Shown in pieces: positions 22,432-34,638 of a stretch of 64,000 nucleotides of DNA; within the stretch, counting starts at the first letter, position 1, and every line of letters starts with the position of its first letter. The translations under genes were made by a program, and so were the position numbers. The DNA is from Hymenopus coronatus (Eukaryota > Arthropoda > Insecta > Mantodea > Hymenopodidae). The stretch covers positions 34,085,509 to 34,149,508 of the forward strand of contig CM060886.1 in the NCBI GenBank assembly GCA_030762935.1, in the 5' to 3' direction. The notes below the pieces were generated by a model. It saw only the letters and a list, made by a program, of their open reading frames with translations. It was not told the DNA's origin and did not search any database.

Positions 22432-23616
22432 CACCATCATCAGCATCATCACCAGCATCATCATCATCACCAGCATCATCATCATCAGCATCATCACCAT
22501 CATCATCACCAGCATCATCATCATCAGCATCATCACCATCATCAGCATCATCACCATCATCACCATCATCATCACCATCATCATCACCACCATCATCATC
22601 ACCACCATCATCACCAGCATCATCACCACCAGCATCACCACCATCATCATCACCACCAGCATCACCATCATCATCACCAGCATCATCACCACCAGCATCA
22701 CCACCATCATCATCATCATCACCATCATCATCACCACCAGCATCATCACCATCATCATCACCACCAGCATCATCATCACCATCATCATCACCACCAGCAT
22801 CATCATCACCACCATCATCACCACCAGCATCATCATCACCATCATCATCATCACCACCATCATCACCACCAGCATCATCATCACCATCATCATCATCACC
22901 ACCATCATCACCACCAGCATCATCACCACCAGCATCATCATCACCACCATCATCACCACCATCATCATCATCACCATCACCACCACCATCATCATCACCA
23001 CCATCATCATCACCATCATCATCATCACCAGCATCATCATCACCATCATCATCACCACCAGCATCATCATCACCAGCATCATCATCACCACCATCATCAT
23101 CACCACCATCATCACCACCATCATCATCACCACCAGCATCATCATCACCATCATCATCATCACCACCATCATCACCACCAGCATCATCACCACCAGCATC
23201 ATCACCACCATCATCACCACCAGCATCATCATCACCATCACCACCACCATCATCATCACCACCATCACCACCATCATCATCACCACCATCATCACCACCA
23301 TCATCATCATCATCACCACCATCACCATCATCACAACCATCATCATCATCACCATCATCACCACCACCATCACCACCACCATCATCACCATCACCATCAT
23401 CATCACCATCATCATCACCATCATCACCACCATCATCATCACCACCATCATCATCACCATCACCACCACCACCATCATCACCATCATCATCAGCATCATC
23501 ACCATCACCACCATCATCATCACCACCATCATCATCACCATCATCACCACCATCATTATCACCATCATCACCACCATCATCATCATCACCATCATCATCA
23601 CCACCATCATCACCAT

Positions 23617-23648
<32 letters not shown>

Positions 23649-23880
23649 TCACCATCATTAGCATCACCATCACCACCACCATCATCATCATCATCATCAT
23701 CATCAGCATCACCATCATCAATACCACCACCATCATCATGATCATCACCACCATCATTATCACCATCATCAGCATCACCATCATCATCACCACCACCATC
23801 ATGATCACCATCCTCATTATCACCATCACCATCACCACCACCACCACCATCACCATCACCATCATCATCATCATCATCTG
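22255..23880 (+). repeat. 1.6-kb CAT/CAC/CAG triplet array
   Basis: Uninterrupted triplet phase for about 540 units: mostly CAT (ATC) with CAC and CAG variants. The variants are not random: CAG is common in the first two thirds and scarce later, and higher-order blocks such as ATCATCACCACCAGC recur. It follows the LINE 3' end directly and so probably began as its simple tail. Frames of serine/proline/alanine, histidine/glutamine, or methionine/valine on the other strand are by-products of the array. Confidence 0.95.
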
Positions 23881-24204
23881 CTCCTAATTATAAAAATTTT
23901 AAGTATTAAGAGCAGTTCTGCTAATGCTTATTTGTATCATAATGAAGTAAATAGAAGAATATTTTTTTTAAGAATAATTGAGGCGCTGAGGTCAAAAACG
24001 GGACTAGTCATCATTTTGGCGGTATATGAGATATTACGCTAGTTCTTTTCTGTATATAATTCCGCATCAGTTGGTGCTAAAACGGAACCTGTCCAGCAAC
24101 TTTTTCGTTGTCTAAACCAATGTTGAAATTGTGTGTCGTGCAAAAATAGGACTTGCCACAGACAATATAGTATAAGGTCATAGTACTAGATTTACCAACA
24201 TTTG
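23881..24204. other. No recognised feature
   Basis: AT-rich flank between the triplet array and the decayed coding remnant. Part of it may belong to the latter's upstream coding region, but no frame can be followed. Confidence 0.35.
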
Positions 24205-24663
24205 TCACATGTACCATCCTGTGAGCATTCCTACAATGCTTGTGATACGGATTTTACAAGCTTGGAATTACACAAAAGGGAACAGGACACAATATACACT
24301 CCTAATTATTGGTTTACAAACTATGTACGGCAAGGAAACACATGCATGTTGAATTATGCACACATAATTATTTTCTTGACTATCAGAAACAGCTAGAAGT
24401 CTGTCTTTAAAAACTTCTGTTTTCAAGAAATCTGTAACAGTGAAAGGTAACAAATGAGCTGTTACGAAGTACAGAGACTGAGGTCTCTGAAACCTGAAAA
24501 AGTGCAAGATATCTCGCGTATGATGGATGTTATGCCATTGAAGTTTCGTGAACACTTTGACACTATACTAAAGAAATGTGCCCCGCACGAAATGACTGTG
24601 AAGAGCAGAACCATGAGTCTGACAGTGATCAAGAGTGAATTCTGGCTTCCAACCCAAATATGA
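24205..24663 (+). pseudogene. Decayed mobile-element-type protein (possibly DUF7869-like)
   Basis: Coding traces appear in successive frames: CEHSYNACDTDFTSLELHK, then EQDTIYTPNYWFTNYVRQ, a shift to HNYFLDYQKQLE (about 24350-24395), a shift to SLKTSVFKKSVTVKGNK, and a third shift to CYEVQRLRSLKPEKVQDISR with MPLKFREHFDTILKK. The order (a short Tyr/Trp segment, 'FLDY', 'KKxVTVKG', then 'K..DI..MM..MP..FR.HF..IL') recalls the C-terminal part of multi-copy arthropod and mollusc proteins with a DUF7869-type domain. That assignment is from memory and uncertain. At least two frameshifts make it a pseudogene. Its neighbours give no help. Confidence 0.4.
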
Positions 24664-25080
24664 ACATAGTTTTCTAAGGAAATACTAATAGGCTATTGAC
24701 CTGTCTTTCCATGACATTGTCGATGTTGATATGTATCTTTGTTTTATGATGTATTTTTATACACCTACAGTATTTGGAATGCGCATTATTAGACTATGTT
24801 TAAAAGATTAAAACAAATTTTGCTATAGAGCTATACAAATCTTTGAGTTACACTTTAATTTTGGTAACATGGTGCTGTTTAAATAAAAAACGGGACATGT
24901 CAGTCATTTTCTATATCCATTTACTAGTATGTGTCTTTATTATATGTTTACAGAGTTTGGTATATGCCTTTAATCATCCTAATGAGAATTTAAGATTAAC
25001 CACAACCTGTAGAAATGTTACTATTCAGAATTATGTGAAAACATGATATATCTCAAAACTGCTATTCGGTGACATGTCCC
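24664..25080. other. No recognised feature
   Basis: AT-rich flank before a full H copy. A 67-codon frame at 24843-25046 is unremarkable. Confidence 0.4.
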
Positions 25081-25972
25081 TTTTTACTTTCTCTATACGC
25101 ACTATGTACATAGTCTATAGAGAAGGTATTGCACTCCACCCAAAAATTCGATACCGAGATTTCACCGGAAATATATGTTTTAGGGTCCCCTTTATCTAAA
25201 AAAAGCATTTTCGGAAAAAGATCCGTGTATGTGTGTCCGTGTGACTGTGAACACGATAACTCAAAAACGAAAAGTCGGTAAAATACCAAACTTGGTATTT
25301 AAGTTTAGTATCTTCCAGGGATGCGACACGAAGCTTTTGAGAAAAATTCCCCCACCCCCAACTACCCTTTACATGGAACTTTTTTCGAAAATTTTAATTT
25401 TCTGAAAAATGGCTCTAACGATTTTGATTAAAATTTCGTATGTTAAAGATATTTACACGACAAATAAAATGTATATCTTTAATTTTCTGGGAATAGCCTC
25501 TGAAGACTACTTTATTCTAGATGAATTTTATGGAGTTTTGCATAACTGCTAAACCGTAAGAGATGGAGAAAAACTTACAACACAACAAATGTAGAGCAAT
25601 TCATCTTATATACATTTTTTTCGTGGAGTTGATCGTTTTTGACACATTCCTTGTGGTTGTTTTCAGCTATAAAAAACTTATACTTTTCTCATACAGGGAT
25701 GCGTCAACTCCTGTCCATACAAACAAATAAACTTCAGTCACATAGCAACCAGCTTTTGATTATTATTTTAGACCATAGTACTCCCTTATTTCCCTTCTGC
25801 TAACAAGGAAGTAAGTAATAAGACTGTGCTATTTTTTTCTCGATTAGCATGAAGTAAATATAAGTATAAACCTTTTAACAATAATAATCTGTTGCAGAGA
25901 GATTTTTTTTATCTCAACGCCTCAATTTATTTACACAACATGAGAGAAAGTTTTGTGAATGGAACACATGGT
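25081..25972 (+). mobile_element. H element, full length with a short insertion near the 3' end
   Basis: Starts TTTTTACTTTCTCTATACGC and ends GAGAGAAAGTTTTGTGAATGG, ACACATGG. An extra stretch of about 45 bp (25900-25943, T-run then TCTCAACGCCTCAATTTATT) lies where the consensus goes straight from CAGAGA to TGTAGAG. Confidence 0.85.
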
Positions 25973-26491
25973 TTTTCGTACGTAGGGTGTTTGAGAACTA
26001 AACTTTGTTGCTCCAGCTTATTTGTATTTTGATTCAAGGAGATACATCGCAGCATTGGATTTCAGTACATATAAAAGTCTGGACCAATATACGTTCAGTC
26101 TCACGATGTAATTGGGGGCTAATATTGAGAAGCTAGTGGAACCAATAATCGCTGCGTGATGACCATGAAGTTCGTAGAACTCGAGGATGCATTAGTCCAT
26201 TAAGGGAGACAATTTAGAAATTAGTCTCATTGTTATCCTCCACACAATTAGAACTTGGACGATTCTGAGGTTTTGTGCTTTTGTTAACCTTTAACCTTTT
26301 CTATGCTAAGACAAATAAATCCGTCAGAGAACTCATTCTTTTCTTGTTACTCTGCGGTTCCGTTTCTTCGACATCAGTGTGGTTTCGGGTAATATTTCGC
26401 ATATCCTCTAAGAAAGCAGCTTTACGACTTTGGCCCCATATCTTATATATAATTTTGTATAGTACGGTTTTGAATTTCTCCATTTATAAAT
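25973..26491. other. No recognised feature
   Basis: Spacer between two H copies in opposite orientation. No named repeat or coding frame. Confidence 0.4.
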
Positions 26492-27352
26492 AAAATCTGA
26501 TGTGTATCATTCACATGACTTTCTCTAAAATTCTGCAACAAATTGTTGTTAAAAAGCTATTGTTTCTATTTACTTCATGCTAATCGAGAAAAAATTAGCA
26601 GAAATAGTCTTATTACTTGTTTCCTTGTAAGTAGAAGGGAAATAAGGGAGTGCATATGTGTTAAAGTGATAGTCAAAAGCTGGTTGCTATTTGACTGAAA
26701 TTCCTTTGTTTGTATGGACAGCAGTTGACAAATTCCTGTATGAGAAAGTGTTTTTAAGGCTGAAACCAAAAACAAGGAATATCGAAAAAACGATGAACTC
26801 CACGAAAAAAATGTATATAACAAATTGTGTGTTTTAACGTGCTCTACATTTTTGTGAGGTAAGTTTTTGTCCATCCCTTACGGTTTAGCAGTTATGCAAA
26901 ATTGCGTAAAATTGATCCAAATAAAGTAGTTTTCAGAGGCTATTCCCAGAAAATTCAAGATATACATTTTATTTGTCATGTAAATATCTTTAATATACGA
27001 TATTTTAATCAAAATCGTTAGAACCATTTTAAAGAAAATTTTCGAAATTTTTTCCATGTTAAGGGTAGTTTGTGGTGGGGGGATTTTCTTGAAAATCTTC
27101 GTGTTGCATCCTTGGAGGATAATAAACTTAAATACCAAATTTGGTTTTTAATGTTTTTTTCATTTTTGAGCTATGCTGCCCACAGACACACACATACACA
27201 CGGGCATTTTTCTAAAAATGTTTTTTTTTTTTTTTTTGGATTTAGGGAGTCTCAAAACATATATTTCCGGTGAAATCTGGGTATCGAATTTTTAGGTGCA
27301 ATACAATACCTTCTCTATACACTATGTACATATAACGTACAGAGAAAGTAAT
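26492..27352 (-). mobile_element. H element, full length
   Basis: Starts AAAATCTGATGTGTATCATT and ends ATAACGTACAGAGAAAGTAA. A 17-base T-run lies at about 27221-27237. Confidence 0.85.
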
Positions 27353-27384
27353 ACGATTTTTGCATATTTTTTATGAAGTATTAC

Positions 27385-27722
27385 GTAGTAGTCGAGTAGT
27401 TTGACTACTCGCCTACCACCTAGGCGGCCCGGGTTTGTTCCCAAGCGTCCGCACGGCTCTGGTCGGTTTTTCTTGGGGTTCTCCGGTTTTCCCCGCTAAT
27501 CATTTCACCTATTGCTCCATTTTCACCTTTTCTATCATCCATTTCGCTTGCTTTTCATACACTCCATTCCCCGCACTCATACCTGGCTATAGGTAAACCA
27601 CCCTTCAGGCTCTCCAGTCTGTGGTTAGGTGTCGTTGGCTCTCAGAAGGGCTTCTGGCCCTTAGGCATCCGCTTGTAAGTCCTAGGGGGATGTCAGTCTT
27701 ATATAAATGGCGGGTAAGCCGA
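27385..27722 (+). repeat. tRNA-derived SINE with long body
   Basis: The head AGTAGTTTGACTACTCGCC and B box GGCCCGGGTTTGTTCCCAAG match the heads at 57100 and 59960. The body (TTCTCCGGTTTTCCCCGCTA, then a C-rich stretch and CTTCTGGCCCTTAGGCATCC) differs, and the 3' end is around GGCGGGTAAGCCGACTGTAA. Confidence 0.65.
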
Positions 27723-29162
27723 CTGTAATGTAAATAAGGTTCCTATTGGCTTGTTGAAACGCATGGTAGGTCAAACAGAAATACACTGGGCGTTTGAAAG
27801 TAGGCGAGGAAAATCAGTTCATATTTACACGAGCGTTTATGATACAAGAGTGGAAAACGAGATGTTATCCCACGTGATGTAACAGTGCTACAGCTACCTG
27901 CTATATAGCAGCTTCCGTAGTATGCTATGGGATATTTCACTTTCAAGTTATGTCTAGGTGGGACGAGAATGCACAAGATAAATTAAATTTGCCAAGAATA
28001 TTTAATGGAGGCTAACAACTGATCTGTTTGGAACGAGTTGCTGAACCTAACTAAGCACGAGGAATTATAACTGGATCTTAATAAGCATGCCAACTTCTTT
28101 AGTATTTAGACTTTTAAATTGGAGGCAAATTTGATGCCGTAATAATGAGTTTAAGTACCGAGATTCACTAAACTGCTACACGTCAAATCCTTTGTAATCA
28201 TTAAACGGGCGATGAACCTAGCACTAAGATAAGATCAGTGTAGTAAGGTTTTGAAGCGCGACAATATGCCACTAGAAGTTCAAGTGGCACCGGAGTGACA
28301 ATTTTTGAAATAATTTGTCTTACATCAACTTAAGTCCCGCCTACATCAGGCTACCCACCATGGTTCCTATGTTATCTATTTCCTCTTAGATACATCTTCA
28401 TTGTGTTTGCTTAATCCCAAATATTATTCCACTTTGATAATTCTTAGATCCTATGGCTTACGTGCGTGCGGCTTTAAACACCCTTTAGGTACACCAACTT
28501 AACGAATTGAACTAGAACTAAATGCTTTTCTTATTAACTGAGATTCCTGGAACATAATTACCATCTCTACATAACTTCGAGCTAATTGCTTCTTCCAATG
28601 TTACTTACCTTTACTAATGACTTTTACCTGGCAACGGAATTCTTCTTTTTTACAGTATTCGTTGGCTTTAATATATTAAAGCATTTATTGCAGTACTTTC
28701 TCAATTTTTCTATTATATATTTATGGAATAATTTAATAAGATCATTATACCGATATCAGAGCGGAACAGAATTGCTTTTAGCATGAATGTCATACCCTAT
28801 TTTCTATTCTCTTTTCTTTTACTGTCTTATTTTTTTTTCTTTTTGGTTTAACACTCTTTAACCTGGTATCGGACAATGAATGTATGAATAGAATATTTTT
28901 GAAATGAGCCCACAGTCTATAGAACTTAAGAGTTACCCAACAGTGAACTTCAGAGGCGGGCACTCCACTTTTACGTTCTCTACCATGTACATCCGTAGAT
29001 ACAAAAATGAGTCATTACAGATTCCATGTCTCGATCGAAGAAATTTGTGTATCTTCGTCAAATCTGTTTCACAATGTACACGAAAGAACTGTACAATGGT
29101 CAGTGACTAATAGCGCAATGGTCAACTTATGAGTATTGAAAACAGATCACAGAACAACATTC
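27723..29162. other. No recognised feature
   Basis: 1.4 kb without an H copy, SINE or named transposon. T-rich around 28826-28841. Frames of 66-77 codons have no motif that I recognise. Confidence 0.4.
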
Positions 29163-29240
29163 TGTTGGCCGAGAGGTTTAGAAAGGTTTGCTTCCACCCA
29201 TAAGTTCATAAGTTCAAATCTCGCGGTGCTTGTCATTTTT
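29163..29240 (+). repeat. tRNA-like SINE head fragment
   Basis: TTGGCCGAGAGGTTTAGAAAG resembles a Ser/Leu-type A box, and AAGTTCAAATCTCGCGGTGC a B box. A T-run follows. The stem ends do not pair well enough for a tRNA gene. Confidence 0.5.
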
Positions 29241-29429
29241 TTTATATTAGTTTTATGACAATGTGTAGAATATAATATTTCGTTAATATAACTTTGACAT
29301 TAGAAGCTATGGGGCTACCTATGCACAAACAATTAATTTATAATAACATTCCTGTTAAATAATTAAAAAATGTGTAGATAAGCTATTATCTTCTAAAACT
29401 GAAACACAAAAAAATAAACAGAATTAATA

Positions 29430-29905
29430 TCGGGTGCATAAACCCTCAGCTCATAATAATTGCTCGCATAGACAAAATTGAATGACTGCAGTAACGAGAA
29501 GCAACAAGATCCCAAGCTTCTTGAACTTCTGCTCAGAAGCCATCTTTTGCTTTCGCCCATCCACAGGTAAATTGAAGCGCAGCCCTCTCTTTTTGCCTCA
29601 GTCCACATATTATCAACAGGGTTCAAATTTAATGAACAATGAATATGTAATATCCTACCTCTCTGAAAATCAATTTGAAGCCTTTCGAGATGTGTAGACA
29701 GGATGATTATCCAGTACAAATTCAATAATTCTATCAGGATATCTCATCCTCACAGAGGGAATCAAAATATAATCGAGCATTTCGTGTAATGCACACCGTC
29801 AAGTGTATTGTCTAGCTGCCACAGCACAGCTAGACCGCCCCTTCATATCCACCCCAACATGATACAGATACGCGATCATGATGGAATTGTAAATCCCGTA
29901 TTTTG
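29430..29905 (-). pseudogene. Tc1/IS630-type transposase pseudogene
   Basis: Read on the minus strand, three frames contribute in order: RGGLAVLWQLDNTLDGVHYT, then RMRYPDRIIEFVLDNHPVYT, SRKAS, then, after a shift, LQIDFQRGRILHIHCSLNLN, PVDNMWTEAKREG. These match the conserved path of Tc1-like transposases (G-V-LDG-YT, then F-QDN-PVHTS, then W-SPDLNPIEN-W-E-KR). The second catalytic Asp survives in LDNHP. The third, in SPDLNP, has become SLNLNP, so catalysis would be lost even without the frameshifts and stops. The N-terminal DNA-binding part and the terminal repeats are not seen. The family match is clear from motif order. Confidence 0.75.
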
Positions 29906-30329
29906 CATTGTATCAGAATAGACCCTTTTGGACGATAGACAATGGCCTTTCTCCTTATGTGTAAAGCAAAATGGTTATTCCAGTTGTGGTTGGCAGGGCG
30001 TGTTGATTTACAGAAGAAAAAAAGAAACCAACTACAGGAACACACATGGAATGTGGCAGGTTTAGTAATATCATACAATACAAACTGTATAATGTTTTAT
30101 GTCAATATTTTTAGTAATATTGATACTTTGCTGTTGAAGAAGCTTAAGTTATATATTTGGTTAAGAATATTGATTATATGAGTTAATATTATTATTTGAA
30201 ACTTGTGACAACTTGTTAATGCCGCTACACAATTGCATCGCGGATTGTATATACAAGGCGCTGTGCCGTGTAAGACTTAAGACAAATTTGGCGTTCCAGA
30301 AATGCCTATTTTTAAATGACTTCCTTGAG
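29906..30329. other. No recognised feature
   Basis: May include upstream transposase sequence of the Tc1-type remnant (a CWGG block lies near 29855), but no further motif is readable. Confidence 0.35.
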
Positions 30330-30880
30330 TGTACATACAATGTACATACTAGGCAGAGAAGGATTGTATACAACCTAAAATTCGATACCAAGATCTCACC
30401 GGAAATACATGAATTCAACAAAATAATTTTTAGAAAAGTTGTGTGTATGTGTGTGTGTCTGTGTCTGTATGTGTGTCTTTGTCTGTGTTTGTGGACAGCA
30501 TAACCCAAAAATGAAAAGTTCGTTAAGTACCAAACGTTATATTTCAATTCAACATTTTGAAAGGATCGGCAAAAACAAAATGTCCCTACCCAAAGTTACA
30601 CTTTATATAGAACAGTTTTCAAAAACTATGATGGTTCTATCGAACTTCATTACATCATAATTTTTGTGTTACATGATATGTGTATTTTGAATTTTCTGGG
30701 AATAGCCTCTGGAATCCTCTTAATTATTGATGACCTTTTCAAAGTGGTAAACTTTAAGAGATAAATAAAATCTTAATTTACGCATATGCAGAACTCGTTA
30801 AAACACACAGTTAATGGCAAATGCAGTTTTTCGTGAAGTTAAAGTTTCCAAAATATTCCTAATCACCCTGTTCAAGTGTA
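30330..30880 (+). mobile_element. H element, diverged, 3' third missing
   Basis: The palindrome is reshaped (GTACATACAATGTACATAC), followed by CTAAAATTCGATACCAAGAT and a GT tract at 30438-30495. It can be followed to TTTTTCGTGAAGTTAAAGTT and then ends. Confidence 0.75.
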
Positions 30881-31564
30881 TAGTTCTTTAGTTTGATTAA
30901 AATAAGTAAATGAGTAAATATACATATACTATAATGTTGGACTGAATACACAGGAGAAAATGTTTGTAAACGTGTTTTAGTAGAATGACAGTAGAAAATA
31001 AACTGAAAATTGTTGACAAGTCACACTTAGAGGTATTATTCCATTATTAATTTGACGAATGTTTTCGAGAGGTCCCGCGTTTCATTTCCGTTGACTGTAT
31101 CATGAGTTTTTCTGATTTTCCCTGGTCAATACGCGAATGTTGGGATGGATTCTCATTACCATGATTTTGTTAGCATGGTTTTCCTTTCAGTCAGTTTTCT
31201 TGTCATACTTGGATATACTTTAGGTTTAGTGGCGTATGGTGGTGCCGGACAAATGGCCCAGATGCTTTCTCTCCATGGACACTAAAGGGCAGCTTGTTCA
31301 ACGGTACCTTTATCGTCCTCTCCAGGAAATCCAACACAGGAACGGGCCTTCAAGGGTTGTTCTGGAAGGGATTTCCGCACGTCTTTGTGACCTGTAGTCT
31401 CCTGTGATTTTTTCACTTCATCCCTTTTTCCTGGGGAATGGTAGCTACAATATATTATGTAGGTCGCTGTCCGCAAGTGTAAATGGAGATTTATTTATGG
31501 ACGCTCTTTAACTGCTACGCTTCTCAGCGTCCCACTCTATACTGGGCGTGAAATACGCTTACTT
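30881..31564. other. No recognised feature
   Basis: Spacer before a reverse-strand SINE. Confidence 0.35.
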
Positions 31565-31752
31565 TTGCTCAGATGCCTCTCTTTCTCTCAGGCAGAGGTT
31601 CTTTTACGTGCCGTAAATCTACGACACGGGCCCTACGGTTTTACTTCCCTTCCGAAGGAAACCTTGCTAAGGGTTTATACGCCTGAAAACATCCATCGTC
31701 CTCCGCCGGGTATATGAAGTTAGCATGGTAACCATTACACCACAGATGACGA
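31565..31752 (-). repeat. tRNA-derived SINE, same family as 41878-42166
   Basis: On the minus strand: TCATCTGTGGTGTAATGGTTACC (A-box-like), then CCTTCGGAAGGGAAGTAAAAC, GTGTCGTAGATTTACGGCAC and GTAAAAGAACCTCTGCCTGA. The order and wording match the SINE at 41878. The B box is degraded. Confidence 0.65.
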
Positions 31753-32199
31753 GAACCTTGCCGTTGTATCTATAGATGTTTCGTGCTCCTTTTGGGCTTT
31801 TGTTAATTGTACTAAGCTGAGTACTATCTCATACCAGTTAAAAAAATAAAATAATAATTAATAAATATTAGGAAGTCGTTTTCATTTGGGAAAGAAGTAT
31901 CTTATAACTGTCATAAAGACAAGTGAAGGGGTACTGAGTAATACTTTATTTTATCAATCTAAAGATTTCGACAAGTATTATTAGATCCGAAGTTCGGTCA
32001 TTGGCCGGAAAGGAGCTGTGGGAGAGACCACAATCCAAATTAATTATTCGTTGTGGTGTTGTCATTTCTCTTCCGTTTGTTAGTGTCTTCTCAGTGGGAG
32101 AGAATATCTCCGCGCTGGTACCGGGGAATCTCCAACCTACCTCATTATCGGGTTTTCTTTCTAGCTGATAGTCGAGGGCTTTGCGGATAAATAGTTTAA
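31753..32199. other. No recognised feature
   Basis: Flank to the left of an exon-like frame. No splice acceptor stands out near 32199. Confidence 0.35.
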
Positions 32200-32403
32200 C
32201 ATGAGTTTCTTAGTAATCTGGGGGGATTCCGAAAGGTCAAGGAGGAAGATGTTAAAGAACGCCCAGGTTGTCTTAGAGAGCCCCTGGCTGAAGAAGACCT
32301 TAGTGACATCACATCAAAGATCCGTGACCTTTCAGCATTCCACCTGTCGCGAGGTAGGGAGAGGCCTTGGTTTCAGCCGCTGACTGCTGCTATTGTGCCC
32401 TGA
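32200..32403 (+). CDS. Exon-like open frame without a start codon
   Basis: 67 codons are open between a TAA at 32197 and a TGA at 32401. The translation is charged and protein-like: FRKVKEEDVKERPGCLREPL, then AEEDLSDITSKIRDLSAFHL, then SRGRERPWFQPLTAAIVP. The stretch is also less AT-rich than its flanks. It lacks an ATG. I do not recognise the family. A terminal exon or a retroposed fragment are the likeliest meanings if it is real. A frame of this length alone is not statistically unusual here. Confidence 0.25.
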   Translation, partial: HEFLSNLGGFRKVKEEDVKERPGCLREPLAEEDLSDITSKIRDLSAFHLSRGRERPWFQPLTAAIVP

Positions 32404-32694
32404 GAACGAACAAGTCTGACTGCAGGCATCTGGTCAAGTTTTATACCCTTCTGCTCTATTATAACAGTTTAGATATTGCTTGTGTGTGCTATTCTGTAAT
32501 TGGGTGAAGAAAATATAAGTGCAAGATAGTATTGATAAGATATCGCTATTTCTCGATACCGATGCTGGCTTTTAATACCAATACTCGATAATTACTTCAC
32601 TAAACTATGTGCAACTAATTTTGGCGAGTAGCTTGTACTATTTTATTTGATTGGCTAATGTTGTTACGCAACTCCATTTTTGCATATAGACTGT

Positions 32695-33430
32695 TTTTAC
32701 TTTCTCTATACGTACTATGTACATAGTATGCCGCACCCAAAAATTCGATACCGAGATTTCACCGAAAATATATGTTTTAAAACCCCCTGAGTCCAAAACA
32801 AAAAACAAAAAAAAGTGTGTATATCTGGGTACAACATAGCTCAAAAACGAAAAGACCATTAAATATCAAACTTGATATCTAAGTATGGTATCTTACAAGA
32901 CTGCCACATGAAGATTTTCAAGAAAATCCCAGCCTTCCAAATTACCTTTTACATGAACATTTTTTCGAAAATGTATATTTCCTCAAAAATGGCACAAAAG
33001 ATTTTGAATAAAGTACCACATATTAGTACCATTTTCAATTTTCTGGGAATAGCCTCTAAAGACCTCTTTATTCTGAAATAATTTTTGCTGAATTTTGCGT
33101 AACTGGTAAACTGTAAGGGATAGACAAAAACTTACTACATAAAAAATCTTATTTGTTTCAGATTTAAAATACTTGTACTTTTTTTTTTCACACTCCTGAC
33201 CCTGCATAGAAACGGCTTTTCAACCACATGGCAACCGGCTTTTAAAAGATTTTTATCGTTTTAGCCAAGTGCATTCCGTTATTTTCTCTCTGCTTACAAG
33301 GAGGCAAATAATTGATACTATTTCTGCTGATGTTTATCTCATCATAAAGTAGATAAAAGAATAAGCTTTTTAACAAATTTGTTACAACAATGTGGAGAAA
33401 GTCATGTGAATGGAAACCATCAGATCTTTT
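32695..33430 (+). mobile_element. H element with hairpin right arm deleted
   Basis: TTTTTACTTTCTCTATACG leads into CATAGTATGCCGCACCC, so the right arm and the AGAGAAGGTATT block are gone. The GT tract is reduced to GTGTGTATA. The 3' end CATGTGAATGGAAACCATCAGAT is present. Confidence 0.8.
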
Positions 33431-33866
33431 CTTATCTAGCACGAAGTTAAACGCATCAGTTTTAGTAGATTTGAAGATTTATCCCAACGGTGTCGAGTCT
33501 CGTACCTAGTGCAAATAACTGCATGAATGTTTCAGCCGGAACAAAGTGAAATAAGACGAGTGAAAGTTGTGTATTGTTTGTTTAAATTGCATGTTGTATT
33601 TAGGAAGATTGCTTTTGTATGTTATCCCCTTGAATATAATCCATCTCTATATTGACGGTTAAATTTCGTTGTACCTCGTACCGGAAACAATAATACACTG
33701 GAAAAATTCGAGATCACAAAAAACTCTTAAATTCGATGTCGCCTTACTATCCGATATTATAACCGTAACATCCGCTCTGCAAACATATTATTTTACACAG
33801 ATTCCGAATGGCTACCTCAGAAATGTCTTGCATGAGGATGTCAGAAGACTTTCATAGTTAAGAGTA
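33431..33866. other. No recognised feature
   Basis: Spacer between two H copies in the same orientation. Confidence 0.4.
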
Positions 33867-34398
33867 TTTTTACTTTCTCTACACGTACTATGTACTTAGT
33901 GTATAGAAAAGGTATTGCACTCCACCCAAAAATTCGATAGATACTGAGATTTACCGGTAATATATGTTTTAGGATCCCAATATCCAAAAAAAGCATTTTC
34001 ACAAAAAGGTCCGTGTGTGTTTGTGTGTGTTCGTGTGTCCGTGAACACGATACCTCAAAAACGAAAAGTCGGTAAAATACCAAACTTTGTATTTAAGTTT
34101 AGTATCTTCCAGGGATGCGACACGAAGATTTTGAGAAAAATCCCGCCACCCCAAACTACCCTTTACACGGAACTTTTTTCGAAAATTTCTATTTTCTCAA
34201 AAATGGCCCTAACGATTTTGATTAAAATATCGTATATTAAAGTCATTTACCTGACAAATAAAATGTATATCTTGACTTTTCTGGGAATATCCTCTGAAGA
34301 GTAGTTTATTCTGGATGAATTTTACGGAATTTTGAATAACTGCTAAACCGTAACAGATAGACAAAAACTAACTACACAAAAAATGTAGAGCACATTTG
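33867..34398 (+). mobile_element. H element, 3' half missing
   Basis: Starts TTTTTACTTTCTCTACACG and stops within AAAAAATGTAGAGCACATTTG. The plus strand is open for 95 codons from the GT tract onward (34017-34304). Confidence 0.85.
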
Positions 34399-34554
34399 TT
34401 CCATATATAAGCAGAGATATTCAAATGTTTCATTACCAGATAAAAGATAAAAACCCAAACTTTCAAATTATGTGGTGAACTTTAAATGTTAGTTTTTCTG
34501 ATGACAAGATTAAGGAAATCTGTAGCTCTTAGAAACAAAGTGAAGTCACTCATA

Positions 34555-34632
34555 ATCCACGCTACCTGACGTCCTTTATGGTCATGGGGTAACATGCTGA
34601 CCTCACGTTTCTAAGGTCGTGGGTGGGGAAAG
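34555..34632 (+). repeat. Possible tRNA-like SINE scrap
   Basis: TCATGGGGTAACATGCTGACC followed 20 bp later by AAGGTCGTGGGTGGGG vaguely recalls an A box and B box pair. The match is weak. Confidence 0.2.
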
Positions 34633-34638
34633 GTGATG

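Noticed and set aside
22113..23741. 542-codon serine/proline/alanine-rich ORF, with histidine-rich and methionine/valine-rich partners in other frames
   Set aside because: The frame opens in a LINE 3' untranslated region and then follows the triplet array. All frames of such an array stay open because no stop can form, so length is not evidence of coding.
29482..29697. Plus-strand 71-codon ORF
   Set aside because: Shadow of the Tc1-type transposase remnant, which is clearly on the minus strand.
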